From JACPIN01 sp964367085 (GTDB taxonomy: Archaea > Nanobdellota > Nanobdellia > SCGC-AAA011-G17 > ARS1403), in NCBI GenBank assembly GCA_964367085.1, contig CAYIWL010000020.1, positions 1 through 12,918 of the forward strand: a stretch of 12,918 nucleotides of DNA, in the 5' to 3' direction. The notes beneath the pieces are model-generated. The model was not told the origin of the DNA, ran no database searches, and worked only from the letters and a program-made list of their open reading frames with translations. Numbering within the stretch: the first letter of the stretch is position 1; every line of letters starts with the position of its first letter. Of the stretch, positions 1 through 6,501 are shown piece by piece. The position numbers and the translations under genes were made by a program.

Positions 1-1
1 T

Positions 2-859
2 GGTTCAAGAGGAGAGAGGGTTAGTATCTTTAATCCACCTAAAGATTGGAACCCGACTTATGTTGAAGCCTTCATTGATTCTGGAATGTCAATTAGAGGA
101 AAAAGATTTCCGGCAGTATACAGAAGTGTTGTAGAATTAAAATGTTCGAATACTCTTACTTGGAAAATCAAGGAAATATTTGCTAAAGTGGGAAGCAAAC
201 CAATCGAAGATTTAGAATCCGGTATTGACCCAAACCAAGTTTTGAAATTAAGCATACATCCTGCAGATCAGAATATACAAGAATCAAGAAAAGAATATAA
301 CCTAGGTCACAAAAAAGAAGAATTAATAACAAAATATACTGAGATGGCTTTGAAAAGGATGGCTATATTTGGAACAACAAACAGATGGAATCCAAGAAAA
401 GCTTTTCCAACAAGAGCTGTATACAACACATACTTGGCTGATGTAGATAGAATTGAACTTGAACAAGTATTGTCTAAAGAGGTAACACCTCATGAAGTTA
501 GAGTATACCGAGCATCCCCTATAGTAAGTACGGAAGAATTTATCAATTGGGGAACAGACTTGATATTTGATCGAAATAGGATATCTAAAGACCGATGCAA
601 TTCCAAAAAAGGATTCTTCAGGTTTATGTTTGGAAAAAAATTCTTCAGAGTTATGTCAATTAAAGGAGAAGAGATAGATCCAAGTACTGTTTTAATGACG
701 CCTTCATCCCCCATTGAACTTAAAGATTCTTTATTAGGCGATTATTATTCTTATGTAGAAAAACATCCATTCACTCTAAAACAGGTAGCTAAGTTATGCA
801 AACAGATGATGGATAATAAAACTGCAGAACACCAGGTCTTATTCACTGACGCTTCATAA
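2..859 (+). CDS. Unrecognised protein, 5' end outside the window
   Basis: The reading frame is open from the first complete codon at position 2 to a TAA at 857-859, giving at least 285 residues. The first Met inside the window (position 86) lies within continuous coding sequence, so the true start is probably upstream. The product is soluble-looking, basic and mixed alpha/beta, with no transmembrane segment. The middle has several Arg/Lys-rich stretches (NRWNPRKAFPTRAVYN, about residues 130-145 of the visible part) and a Phe-rich basic run (KKGFFRFMFGKKFF). I do not recognise the family and see no catalytic motif I would name. A toxin-antitoxin pair follows 65 bp downstream with its own TATA box. 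This may be accessory rather than core DNA, but that is inference. Confidence 0.75.
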   Translation, partial: GSRGERVSIFNPPKDWNPTYVEAFIDSGMSIRGKRFPAVYRSVVELKCSNTLTWKIKEIFAKVGSKPIEDLESGIDPNQVLKLSIHPADQNIQESRKEYNLGHKKEELITKYTEMALKRMAIFGTTNRWNPRKAFPTRAVYNTYLADVDRIELEQVLSKEVTPHEVRVYRASPIVSTEEFINWGTDLIFDRNRISKDRCNSKKGFFRFMFGKKFFRVMSIKGEEIDPSTVLMTPSSPIELKDSLLGDYYSYVEKHPFTLKQVAKLCKQMMDNKTAEHQVLFTDAS

Positions 860-895
860 TATTCTAATTTTTTTCTAATTAATCAACAGAAAAAC

Positions 896-902
896 TTAAA
901 TA
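896..902 (+). promoter_or_regulatory. TATA box of the antitoxin-toxin operon
   Basis: TTAAATA is centred 26 nt before the ATG at 925, the distance expected between an archaeal TATA box and the transcription start. The antitoxin mRNA is therefore probably leaderless. Confidence 0.5.
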
Positions 903-924
903 GTATTAAATAACATTATTTAAC

Positions 925-1152
925 ATGCCATTGAAAACATTTAATGTGGAAGAAGATGCATATGAAAGATATTCTGAATTCTGCAAGGAAAATGGAATTA
1001 GTATGAGCAATCAAATCAACACTTTCATTAAGGCACAAATAGAAACCGAACCTAAAATAAGAGAAGAATATTTAAGAAAACTGGATATAATCAGAAAAGG
1101 TAAATTTATTAAGATTGGTACATATAAGGATTTTGAGAAGAGGTATCGATAA
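925..1152 (+). CDS. Ribbon-helix-helix / RelB-like antitoxin
   Basis: This is a 75-residue protein. Its N-terminus (residues 1-50) reads as a ribbon-helix-helix: a short strand (LKTFNVEEDAYERY), then two helices separated by a turn (ENGISMSNQINTFIKAQIE). The basic C-terminal tail (residues 55-75, many Lys/Arg) is the usual place where such antitoxins wrap around their toxin. It is followed after 2 nt by a RelE-type toxin, the classic gene order. By family analogy it would neutralise the toxin and bind its own promoter as a dimer. The start is supported by a correctly spaced TATA box. Assignment rests on fold pattern, size and the partner gene rather than on a diagnostic motif. Confidence 0.7.
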   Translation: MPLKTFNVEEDAYERYSEFCKENGISMSNQINTFIKAQIETEPKIREEYLRKLDIIRKGKFIKIGTYKDFEKRYR

Positions 1153-1154
1153 AA

Positions 1155-1415
1155 TTGGTTTATGAACTTGAAGTTTCAGAGCAACTAGATAAAATATTTG
1201 CTAAGCTTTCAAAGAAAGATCGATTGCAATTCGAAATTTTAAGTAGAAAAATAAAAGAAATTCTTGAAAATCCACAAGTCGGAAAACCATTAACTGCAAA
1301 CATGGTCGGGCAAAGAAGAGTTCATATTCGCAACTTTGTTCTCACTTATGAGGTACTTGAAAATGAGAAAATAGTTCGTCTTCTTGATTACGATCATCAT
1401 GATAAAGTTTATTAG
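1155..1415 (+). CDS. RelE/ParE-family toxin
   Basis: This 86-residue protein begins at a TTG two nucleotides after the antitoxin stop, with the purine-rich GAGAAGAGG at 1136-1144 as a possible ribosome binding site. The layout is that of RelE toxins: an N-terminal strand (YELEVSEQLDKIF), two helices with a Lys-rich turn (SKKDRLQFEILSRKIKEIL), the segment NPQVGKPL, and a C-terminal sheet containing RRVHIRNFVLTYEV and VRLLDYDHHDKVY. In this family the toxin cleaves mRNA in the ribosomal A site. Basic residues (R59/R60 and R63) and terminal D/H/Y residues are plausible catalytic candidates but I cannot align them. Some superfamily members are gyrase inhibitors (ParE), so the target is inferred. 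Translation is probably coupled to the antitoxin. Confidence 0.85.
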   Translation: MVYELEVSEQLDKIFAKLSKKDRLQFEILSRKIKEILENPQVGKPLTANMVGQRRVHIRNFVLTYEVLENEKIVRLLDYDHHDKVY

Positions 1416-1458
1416 TTTTTTAAACGCTTTGATACATTTCATTTGTAACATAAAGAAA

Positions 1459-1476
1459 TTGATTAGATTTAATCAA
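1459..1476 (-). terminator. Possible hairpin terminator at the ftsZ end
   Basis: A 7-bp inverted repeat (TTGATTA / TAATCAA, 4-nt loop) straddles the ftsZ stop codon and is followed on the minus strand by a T-rich run (TTTCTTT). It is AT-only apart from one pair per arm, so a weak stem. Archaeal termination relies mainly on the T tract. It could be chance in such AT-rich DNA. Confidence 0.25.
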
Positions 1477-3700
1477 CGAAGTCTATTCCTAATTCTTCTT
1501 CAATTTCTTTTTTTACTTTTCTAGGTGTTGGTGGCGCTGTTCTTTTTCCGTAGATTTGAGGAGAAGTAACACCTGTCACTATAAGCATTGTGCGCAATGT
1601 GTTTTCTAAGTCATCTGAGATCTGCGCTCCCCATATAATCCTTGCATCTTCATCTAATCTTGCTGATACTGTTTCCACAACTTTTTTTGCTTCGCTTAAA
1701 GTTAAATCTTGTCCGCCTGATACGTTGATTAATGCACCTGTTGCGCCGCTAATGTCTACATCCAATAAAGGATTTGAGATTGCTTTTTCAACAGCTTCTA
1801 TTGCCCTGTTTGCTGTGTCGCTCTCTCCAACTCCTATTAAAGCTACTCCGCCGTCGCTCATGACTGCTTTTATGTCCGCGAAATCTAAATTAACTAAACC
1901 TGCTTTTGTAACTAATTCTGCTATTCCTTTAACTGCGTTTGTTAGAATTTCATCAGCTACTTTGAATGAAGTTTGTAATGGTAAATCTGGAGCTAATTCT
2001 AAAAGCTTATCATTAGGGATTACAATTAAAGTGTCTACAATTCTTTCCATTTTTTCTAAACCCATTATTGCATTTTCATACCTTCTCTGGCCTTCCATCG
2101 TGAACGGAATTGTTACTATTCCTACTGTTAATGCTCCTTGCTTCTTTGCGAGCTCAGCTACTACTGGTGCTGCTCCCGTGCCAGTGTTATGGACGACAAA
2201 CCCATCAGCAACGAAATTATGACTTCCTTCAACGGTTATGTCATATACTTCTTTTTCTCCAACTTCGGTTATTGATTGTATCCTTCCAAAACCAAAATTC
2301 TCGAATATTCCCTGTTTTTCCGGATTTATTCTCCTGTGATATTTATACAACAATCCAATACCTTTTCTGGTTCTTGTATTTTCTAGATTTTCATCTAATT
2401 GGTAAATCTTGTAAATTCTTAAATTCCAGGAGGTTAGTTTTACTTTTTGTTTTGAATTCGGCGGTTTTATCTCTCTTGTTCTTGAGTTTACATTGCTTGC
2501 CCGCAAACCAAGATAATTGCAGAGAACTTTTAACTGCTTGATAAGTTTTTCACTGCTCATTTCAAATCTTATTTCATTTTTTTCTCTTCCATCATTCTTT
2601 ATCTGCCTATAAAAGTGAGCATCTGCATCTGCTAAACCTAGAATGAATTCTCTTTTGCAAGTGTTTGGAAGTTTGAAAATAAATTCAGGAATCTCTTTTT
2701 CTTTTGCCGGTTTTTTTAATCCTAATTTTTCTAAAGCTTCATATATTTTTTTTGAGTTTGCATAATACCAGTTGCCTCCTGATTTCATTTCAAGATTGAA
2801 TATTTCTTTGATTAAAGCTATATATCTCTCATTTTGTTCTTTATTTTTTGAAGGGGAGAAGTAGATTTTCCAACTGTCTTTACTCTTTGTTATCCACCCG
2901 TCTCCCAATAGAAAGCCATATAGTCTGCAGAATCTTTCATCGATGTTGATATCATCTATTTTAAGTTCTTCTTTGCTCTCATTAGTATTTCTTAGGGTTA
3001 AGACAAGATCGTCTTTTTTTAGAGATTCAGCTGGAGCCCATTCAAGATTGTAATCATAAAACTTTCCTTGTTTGTCTAATCTTTCTGGAACAACTTTTAA
3101 AAATGGATGATCATAAGACGCTTGTAGGGAGTGATTTCTTGTTTTGACTTCAAAAACTTTTTTTACTCCTGTTTTCATAGCTGCTAAAACCTTTCTTCTT
3201 ACTAGTTTTCCATCATCAAAAGAATAAACGTAGCTGTCTGGTTTTATGGAATCTATTCTTACTGGTCCTTTTGGATTGGAATACACTAAAGAATCTCCTG
3301 TTAAACAGCCTCCCCCGAGCCCGCAAGTGACAAATATCATGTCTGCTCCGTGCAATCTTTTTCTTATTTCCTGCTCATTTTCTCTCGCAGATTCTTCTCC
3401 AATTTTTGGGATGCTTCCTGCTCCTAGTCCTCCAGTTGTTTCTTTTCCGATTAGGATTTTTACGTCAGCATTAGTATAAAGAAGGTCTTGAGCATCTGTG
3501 TTGACTGCGATTGTTTCTGCTCCTGAAACTCCTATTTCTGTAATCCTATTAATAGTATTATTGCCTCCGCCTCCAACTCCAACGACTTTTATTTTTGCCC
3601 GGTGCTTTGACAATAATTCTTCTAATTCTCTATCGACGTCTTCTGTTGACCTTTGCTTTTCTGGGAATTCCTGCTGCGAACTTCTGATATTTATCTCCAT
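1469..3700 (-). CDS. ftsZ: Cell-division GTPase FtsZ, interrupted by an intein
   Basis: FtsZ is the tubulin-like GTPase that polymerises into the division ring at mid-cell. The precursor is 743 residues; removing the 374-residue intein (132-505) leaves a 369-residue FtsZ, normal for archaea. Visible motifs are the T1 nucleotide loop GVGGGGNNTINR (residues 41-52), the tubulin signature GGG|TGTG split by the intein (129-131 and 506-509), and the T7 synergy loop VNLDFADIK (603-611) with its Asp residues. The basic/acidic tail after about residue 716 is the likely partner-binding end. The IKVVGVGGGGNNTINRI start and the region after the signature look like the archaeal FtsZ1/FtsZ2 group; I cannot decide which. 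The ATG at 3700 has a TATA box centred 26.5 nt upstream, so the mRNA is probably leaderless. The unspliced protein should not bind GTP properly, because the insertion breaks the phosphate-binding loop. Confidence 0.97.
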   Translation of the reverse strand: MEINIRSSQQEFPEKQRSTEDVDRELEELLSKHRAKIKVVGVGGGGNNTINRITEIGVSGAETIAVNTDAQDLLYTNADVKILIGKETTGGLGAGSIPKIGEESARENEQEIRKRLHGADMIFVTCGLGGGCLTGDSLVYSNPKGPVRIDSIKPDSYVYSFDDGKLVRRKVLAAMKTGVKKVFEVKTRNHSLQASYDHPFLKVVPERLDKQGKFYDYNLEWAPAESLKKDDLVLTLRNTNESKEELKIDDINIDERFCRLYGFLLGDGWITKSKDSWKIYFSPSKNKEQNERYIALIKEIFNLEMKSGGNWYYANSKKIYEALEKLGLKKPAKEKEIPEFIFKLPNTCKREFILGLADADAHFYRQIKNDGREKNEIRFEMSSEKLIKQLKVLCNYLGLRASNVNSRTREIKPPNSKQKVKLTSWNLRIYKIYQLDENLENTRTRKGIGLLYKYHRRINPEKQGIFENFGFGRIQSITEVGEKEVYDITVEGSHNFVADGFVVHNTGTGAAPVVAELAKKQGALTVGIVTIPFTMEGQRRYENAIMGLEKMERIVDTLIVIPNDKLLELAPDLPLQTSFKVADEILTNAVKGIAELVTKAGLVNLDFADIKAVMSDGGVALIGVGESDTANRAIEAVEKAISNPLLDVDISGATGALINVSGGQDLTLSEAKKVVETVSARLDEDARIIWGAQISDDLENTLRTMLIVTGVTSPQIYGKRTAPPTPRKVKKEIEEELGIDFVD
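2186..3307 (-). mobile_element. LAGLIDADG intein in FtsZ (374 residues)
   Basis: This is an in-frame protein intron with all splicing blocks. Block A begins CLTGDSLV (C132, the N-terminal nucleophile). Block B is NHSLQASYDHPFLKV with H198. Blocks F and G are VYDITVEGSHNF and VADGFVVHN, ending H504-N505, followed by Thr506 of the host as the +1 nucleophile. Between them lies a two-motif LAGLIDADG homing endonuclease: LYGFLLGDG (260-268) and FILGLADADA (352-361). Both motifs keep their acidic residues, so the endonuclease may be active. The codon boundaries check exactly: TGT (Cys) at 3307-3305 and AAC (Asn) at 2188-2186. Insertion between the third Gly and the Thr of GGGTGTG targets the most conserved part of the gene, as is usual for inteins. 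Confidence 0.96.
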
Positions 3701-3722
3701 AGAAATAAAAAAACTGGCGTTG

Positions 3723-3730
3723 TATATAAA
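3723..3730 (-). promoter_or_regulatory. TATA box of ftsZ
   Basis: On the minus strand this reads TTTATATA, centred 26.5 nt before the ftsZ ATG. It sits in the 32-bp gap after the FKBP gene, so ftsZ can be transcribed independently of it, probably as a leaderless mRNA. Confidence 0.6.
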
Positions 3731-3732
3731 GA

Positions 3733-4386
3733 TTATTCTTTTGAAATCGTTACTTTCTTAATTGATGGTATTAAATCCGTTATTTTCTTCTTTAAAATAT
3801 CTTGAGCTTCTTTTGGAATAATTGCCGATATTTTTGCTTCTTCTTGTATGATCTCTGTCTTGAAGTCTTTTACAAAAAATGATAAAATCGAATCAAGCTT
3901 TTCTTTATCATCTGTCACTTTTCTTATTATCCTTACTCTGTATGTTATTTTTTTTCCTGCTAGTGGATGGTTGAAATCAACTATTACCCTTCCAGGAGTT
4001 ACTGTTCTTACAGTTCCTATGATGCCATCTATGTTCATCTGCAATCCAGGATATGGATTTATATTTTGTTTTTTGAACGAAGATTGGGAAATTAATTGGA
4101 GCAGTTTTGGATTTTTTTTGCCGAATGCTTCTTCCGATTCAAGTTTTATTTCATATTCTTTTTCTCCTGGCTGCTTTCCTACCAGTGATTCGTCTAAACC
4201 TTTTAGAATCTGACTTTCTCCTATGCAGATTATTACTGGCTTGTATTCTGCCTTCTTATTGTAGATGTTTGCTGACTTTGCAGTTTTCTCATCTGTTGTA
4301 TCAAATATTTGGGAAGTATCTTCTACTATTGCTGTGTACTCCACTTCGATAAAATCATGCTTTTCAACTTTTTCAGCTGCAACCAT
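3733..4386 (-). CDS. FKBP-type (SlyD-like) peptidyl-prolyl isomerase
   Basis: This enzyme catalyses cis-trans isomerisation of prolyl bonds and acts as a folding chaperone in the cytoplasm. The FKBP domain opens with FIEVEYTAIVEDTSQIFDTT and continues through PVIICIGESQILKGLDESLVGKQPGEK, followed by EAFGKKNP. The insert-in-flap domain typical of SlyD and long archaeal FKBPs follows (PYPGLQMNIDGIIGTVRTV), and the FKBP domain resumes with VIVDFNHPLAGKKITYRVRI. A C-terminal extension of about 70 residues matches the long archaeal FKBP26-like forms. The frame allows a start 13 codons upstream (4425), but a TATA box at 4411-4416 lies inside that extension and is centred 27.5 nt from the ATG at 4386. 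I therefore chose 4386 (217 residues, leaderless). It is divergent from aIF5A and 32 bp upstream of ftsZ. Confidence 0.93.
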   Translation of the reverse strand: MVAAEKVEKHDFIEVEYTAIVEDTSQIFDTTDEKTAKSANIYNKKAEYKPVIICIGESQILKGLDESLVGKQPGEKEYEIKLESEEAFGKKNPKLLQLISQSSFKKQNINPYPGLQMNIDGIIGTVRTVTPGRVIVDFNHPLAGKKITYRVRIIRKVTDDKEKLDSILSFFVKDFKTEIIQEEAKISAIIPKEAQDILKKKITDLIPSIKKVTISKE

Positions 4387-4410
4387 GATACCCATGCGAT
4401 AAGAAAGGTT

Positions 4411-4416
4411 TTTATA
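4411..4416 (-). promoter_or_regulatory. TATA box of the FKBP gene
   Basis: The minus-strand sequence TATAAAAA begins here, centred 27.5 nt before the ATG at 4386. It decides the start of the gene, because the longer reading frame would contain its own promoter. Confidence 0.6.
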
Positions 4417-4470
4417 ACTTCTCATAAGGCTTAGTGTGATTTAAGTTTTTAAAATTCAAAAACCAAATAA

Positions 4471-4478
4471 TTTATAAA
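4471..4478 (+). promoter_or_regulatory. TATA box of the aIF5A operon
   Basis: TTTATAAA is centred 27.5 nt before the GTG at 4502. It supports a leaderless GTG start over the TTG at 4490. It lies about 60 bp from the FKBP TATA box, making a compact divergent promoter region. Confidence 0.65.
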
Positions 4479-4501
4479 CAAATTTTGATTTGGATGAGAT
4501 A

Positions 4502-4894
4502 GTGGCAGAGACTAAACAAGTGCAGGTTACTGACCTGAAGCCGGGAAGATATGTGGTTATCGATGGCATTGCATGTAAAGTTACTAAGATAGATACTTCC
4601 AAGCCCGGAAAACATGGGCATGCTAAATGCAGAGTAGAAGCTGTTGGACTGATAAGAGGAGAGAAAAAAGTTGTTGTTCTTCCTGGGCATGATAAAGTTG
4701 ATAGCCCATTGATAGAAAAAAAATCAGCTCAGGTTTTGTCTGTTCATGGAGAAACTGCTAATGTAATGGACGAGGAGAATTTTGAAACATTTGACCTTAA
4801 AATTCCTGAGGATCTTGAAGATAAGATTGAGCCTGGAGTGAAAGTGCTTTATTGGATTGTTTTGGATGAAAAAGTTTTGAAGGAGATAAAATAA
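4502..4894 (+). CDS. eif5A: Translation initiation/elongation factor aIF5A
   Basis: aIF5A binds the ribosomal E site and promotes peptide-bond formation at difficult stretches such as polyproline. The 130-residue protein has the SH3-like N-terminal domain with the hypusination loop SKPGKHGHAK; the modified lysine is K37 of the PGKHG motif. The usual KSAQVLSV segment and an OB-fold C-terminal domain follow. A TTG four codons upstream (4490) is possible, but the TATA spacing favours GTG at 4502. Reading from there also gives the usual archaeal N-terminus, MAETKQVQVTDLKPGRYVVI. The modification enzyme (deoxyhypusine synthase) is not in this window. L40e follows after 1 nt, so the two are surely co-transcribed. 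Confidence 0.97.
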   Translation: MAETKQVQVTDLKPGRYVVIDGIACKVTKIDTSKPGKHGHAKCRVEAVGLIRGEKKVVVLPGHDKVDSPLIEKKSAQVLSVHGETANVMDEENFETFDLKIPEDLEDKIEPGVKVLYWIVLDEKVLKEIK

Positions 4895-4895
4895 A

Positions 4896-5060
4896 ATGGT
4901 TAGATTTCCAGAAGCAACTACCAGGCTTTTTTACAATGTTTTTGTATGCAAGAAATGCAAATCAAAAAGAAAAGCAGACATGAGAAAAGTCATGCTGAAA
5001 AAGGTTAGCTGCAGAAGGTGCGGAGGAAAAAGCTTTAGAATGATAAAAAGCAAGAGGTGA
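4896..5060 (+). CDS. rpl40e: Large-subunit ribosomal protein L40e
   Basis: This 54-residue protein carries the archaeal L40e signature: FPEATTRLFYNVFVCKKCKS near the start, then a basic stretch (KADMRKVMLKKVS), and a second knuckle CRRCGGKSFRMIKSKR. The two CxxC pairs (C18/C21 and C39/C42) form a zinc ribbon that sits on 23S rRNA in the large subunit. The ATG is 1 nt after the aIF5A stop. A Shine-Dalgarno-like AGGAG lies within the last aIF5A codons, suggesting translational coupling. Linkage to aIF5A fits a translation operon. It is short enough to be missed by length-filtered gene calling. Confidence 0.95.
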   Translation: MVRFPEATTRLFYNVFVCKKCKSKRKADMRKVMLKKVSCRRCGGKSFRMIKSKR

Positions 5061-5081
5061 TACATTATTGTCAATTATGAT

Positions 5082-6305
5082 TTGATACTATTATTTGCAT
5101 TAGGGTTAATTCTTCTAGGTGTTATGTTTTTGAATAAGCAAAGAGTGAAAGTTGAGAAAATATTATTTCCTGTTGTGTATATGGTTTTGTATCGGACTAA
5201 GCTTGGATTGGTTTTGATGGATAGGCTTGCTAAGAAACATTCCAAGATTATCGGCACTCTTTCTATCTTGGGAGTCATAGCTGGTTTCATTGGGATGATT
5301 GTTATTATTATCCTCTTAGCGAACGGAGTTTATGAATTCTTGTTTGATGGTGCTCCCCCTCCTGTTGCCCCGCTGTTTCCAGGAATAAAAACTGTTCCAG
5401 GAGTGCCTGTAATTAGTTTTTTCCATTGGATAATCGCTATCTTTATCCTTGCAGTTGTTCATGAATTTAGCCATGGGCTTGTTGCTAGGTTGCATGGAGT
5501 TAATGTCAAGTCAAGCGGTTTTGCGATATTTTCATTTATATTTCCAGTAATTCCTGCTGCTTTTGTTGAGCCTGATGAAAAAGAACTTGCAAGTAAAAAA
5601 AACAGGGAGCAACTTGAGGTTTTGGCTGCTGGAAGTTTTTCTAATATGATTACCGCCGGTGTTTTTCTCTTGATATTCAGTTTTATATTAACTCCTGCAT
5701 TTGGGTCTACAACTTACAGTGAAGGGATTCTTATTGTAAATGTGCAAGAAGGCTCTCCTGCAAATTTGAGCGGGGTAAATGTCGGTGAAGAAGTCTTAAA
5801 GGTTAATAACGTTGAAGTGGAAAATGTTAATGATTTTTATACTTCCTTAAATGCACTTAATCCAGGAGACAAAGTAGAGCTTGCTACAAATGTTACTCTA
5901 TATTCAATCATTGCAGCAGAACCACCTAAAAGCGCAGTTAATAAAGTAATGTTTTGGAAGAAAAATAATGGGCATCACGGTATTAACATCTCTCCGATAG
6001 AATCCGGTTTCAAGGATGGTTTTGAGTTTATTGGGAAAGTCTTACTCTGGTTAACAGTTCTAGTTTTCTGGGTATTTGCCGCTAATCTCGGTGTTGGTTT
6101 GTTTAACCTTCTTCCAATGGGACCTTTGGATGGAGGAAAAATGTTTTACCTCCTCTGCCTAAGTTTATTTAAGAATGAAAGTCAAGCAAAAAAGATCTGG
6201 GTAGTAGTCAGCTTATTTTGCCTTGCACTAATATTTATTTCACTGGCACCATTTTTGTGGAAGCTTCTTAATTATATTTTTGGGATCTTTGTAGGGTTAT
6301 TTTAG
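5082..6305 (+). CDS. Site-2 protease (peptidase M50) with PDZ domain
   Basis: This intramembrane zinc metalloprotease cleaves transmembrane substrates, typically to release regulators. The 407-residue form has an N-terminal membrane segment (residues 1-18), further hydrophobic segments around 60-85, and the zinc motif HEFSH (H127, E128, H131) inside a membrane helix. More membrane helices follow, then a PDZ-like domain at about 220-270 (GSPANLSGVNVGEEVLKVNNVEV). The second active-site motif is NLLPMGPLDGG (N342 to G352, zinc ligand D350). The C-terminus ends in two more hydrophobic segments. The start is uncertain. TTG at 5082 is the first conventional codon, but GAGGTGA at 5054-5060, overlapping the L40e stop, is ideally placed for an ATT at 5067. 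It is probably the third gene of the aIF5A operon and overlaps the stop of a convergent microprotein gene by 4 nt. Confidence 0.93.
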   Translation: MILLFALGLILLGVMFLNKQRVKVEKILFPVVYMVLYRTKLGLVLMDRLAKKHSKIIGTLSILGVIAGFIGMIVIIILLANGVYEFLFDGAPPPVAPLFPGIKTVPGVPVISFFHWIIAIFILAVVHEFSHGLVARLHGVNVKSSGFAIFSFIFPVIPAAFVEPDEKELASKKNREQLEVLAAGSFSNMITAGVFLLIFSFILTPAFGSTTYSEGILIVNVQEGSPANLSGVNVGEEVLKVNNVEVENVNDFYTSLNALNPGDKVELATNVTLYSIIAAEPPKSAVNKVMFWKKNNGHHGINISPIESGFKDGFEFIGKVLLWLTVLVFWVFAANLGVGLFNLLPMGPLDGGKMFYLLCLSLFKNESQAKKIWVVVSLFCLALIFISLAPFLWKLLNYIFGIFVGLF

Positions 6306-6439
6306 TCCTCCTCGCCAAAATATCCCCTTAAAAATCCTGCTTCCCCTGCATCAATTTCCTCGTCATCTAACGCCTGGTCAATTTCCTCTTCTTCTGAAAG
6401 CTCCTCATCTAAGAAATCATCGTCTTCTATTTTTCTCAC
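6302..6439 (-). CDS. Acidic microprotein with AGxAGFxxGY motif (45 aa)
   Basis: Starting at GTG 6439, within a G-rich AAAGGGGTGAG that may serve as ribosome binding site, this frame encodes 45 residues with more than 20 Asp/Glu. The first 20 residues are almost entirely acidic. The C-terminal half, ALDDEEIDAGEAGFLRGY, matches a second microprotein at 8910-9011: 12 of 22 aligned residues are identical and most of the rest are conservative. Codons of identical residues often differ at the third base, which is what protein-level selection would give. The gene is convergent with the site-2 protease (stops overlap by 4 nt) and divergent from the AbrB-PhoU gene. A TATA-like TATATATA at 6470-6477 could serve both directions. 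The function is unknown. Confidence 0.72.
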   Translation of the reverse strand: MRKIEDDDFLDEELSEEEEIDQALDDEEIDAGEAGFLRGYFGEED

Positions 6440-6469
6440 CCCTTTTGATAATAAAATGAAAACATTAGG

Positions 6470-6477
6470 TATATATA
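6470..6477 (+). promoter_or_regulatory. Symmetric TATA element between two divergent genes
   Basis: TATATATA is centred about 28 nt before the ATG of the AbrB-PhoU gene, giving a leaderless start at 6502. Read the other way it lies about 34 nt from the GTG of the acidic microprotein, leaving a short leader. Confidence 0.5.
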
Positions 6478-6485
6478 TTTTTAGG

Positions 6486-6498
6486 ATATACTGTATAT
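6486..6498. promoter_or_regulatory. 13-bp palindrome, candidate operator
   Basis: ATATACTGTATAT is a perfect odd palindrome centred at 6492, between the TATA box and the ATG of the AbrB-PhoU gene. A bound protein there would block initiation. Autoregulation by the AbrB domain is a natural but untested reading. The low-complexity surroundings raise the chance of coincidence. Confidence 0.35.
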
Positions 6499-6501
6499 AC
6501 T

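Noticed and set aside
1590..2541. Plus-strand open frames opposite ftsZ and its intein
   Set aside because: They are antisense shadows of a well-supported coding region, with low-complexity Ser/Leu/Phe-rich translations and no conserved motif.
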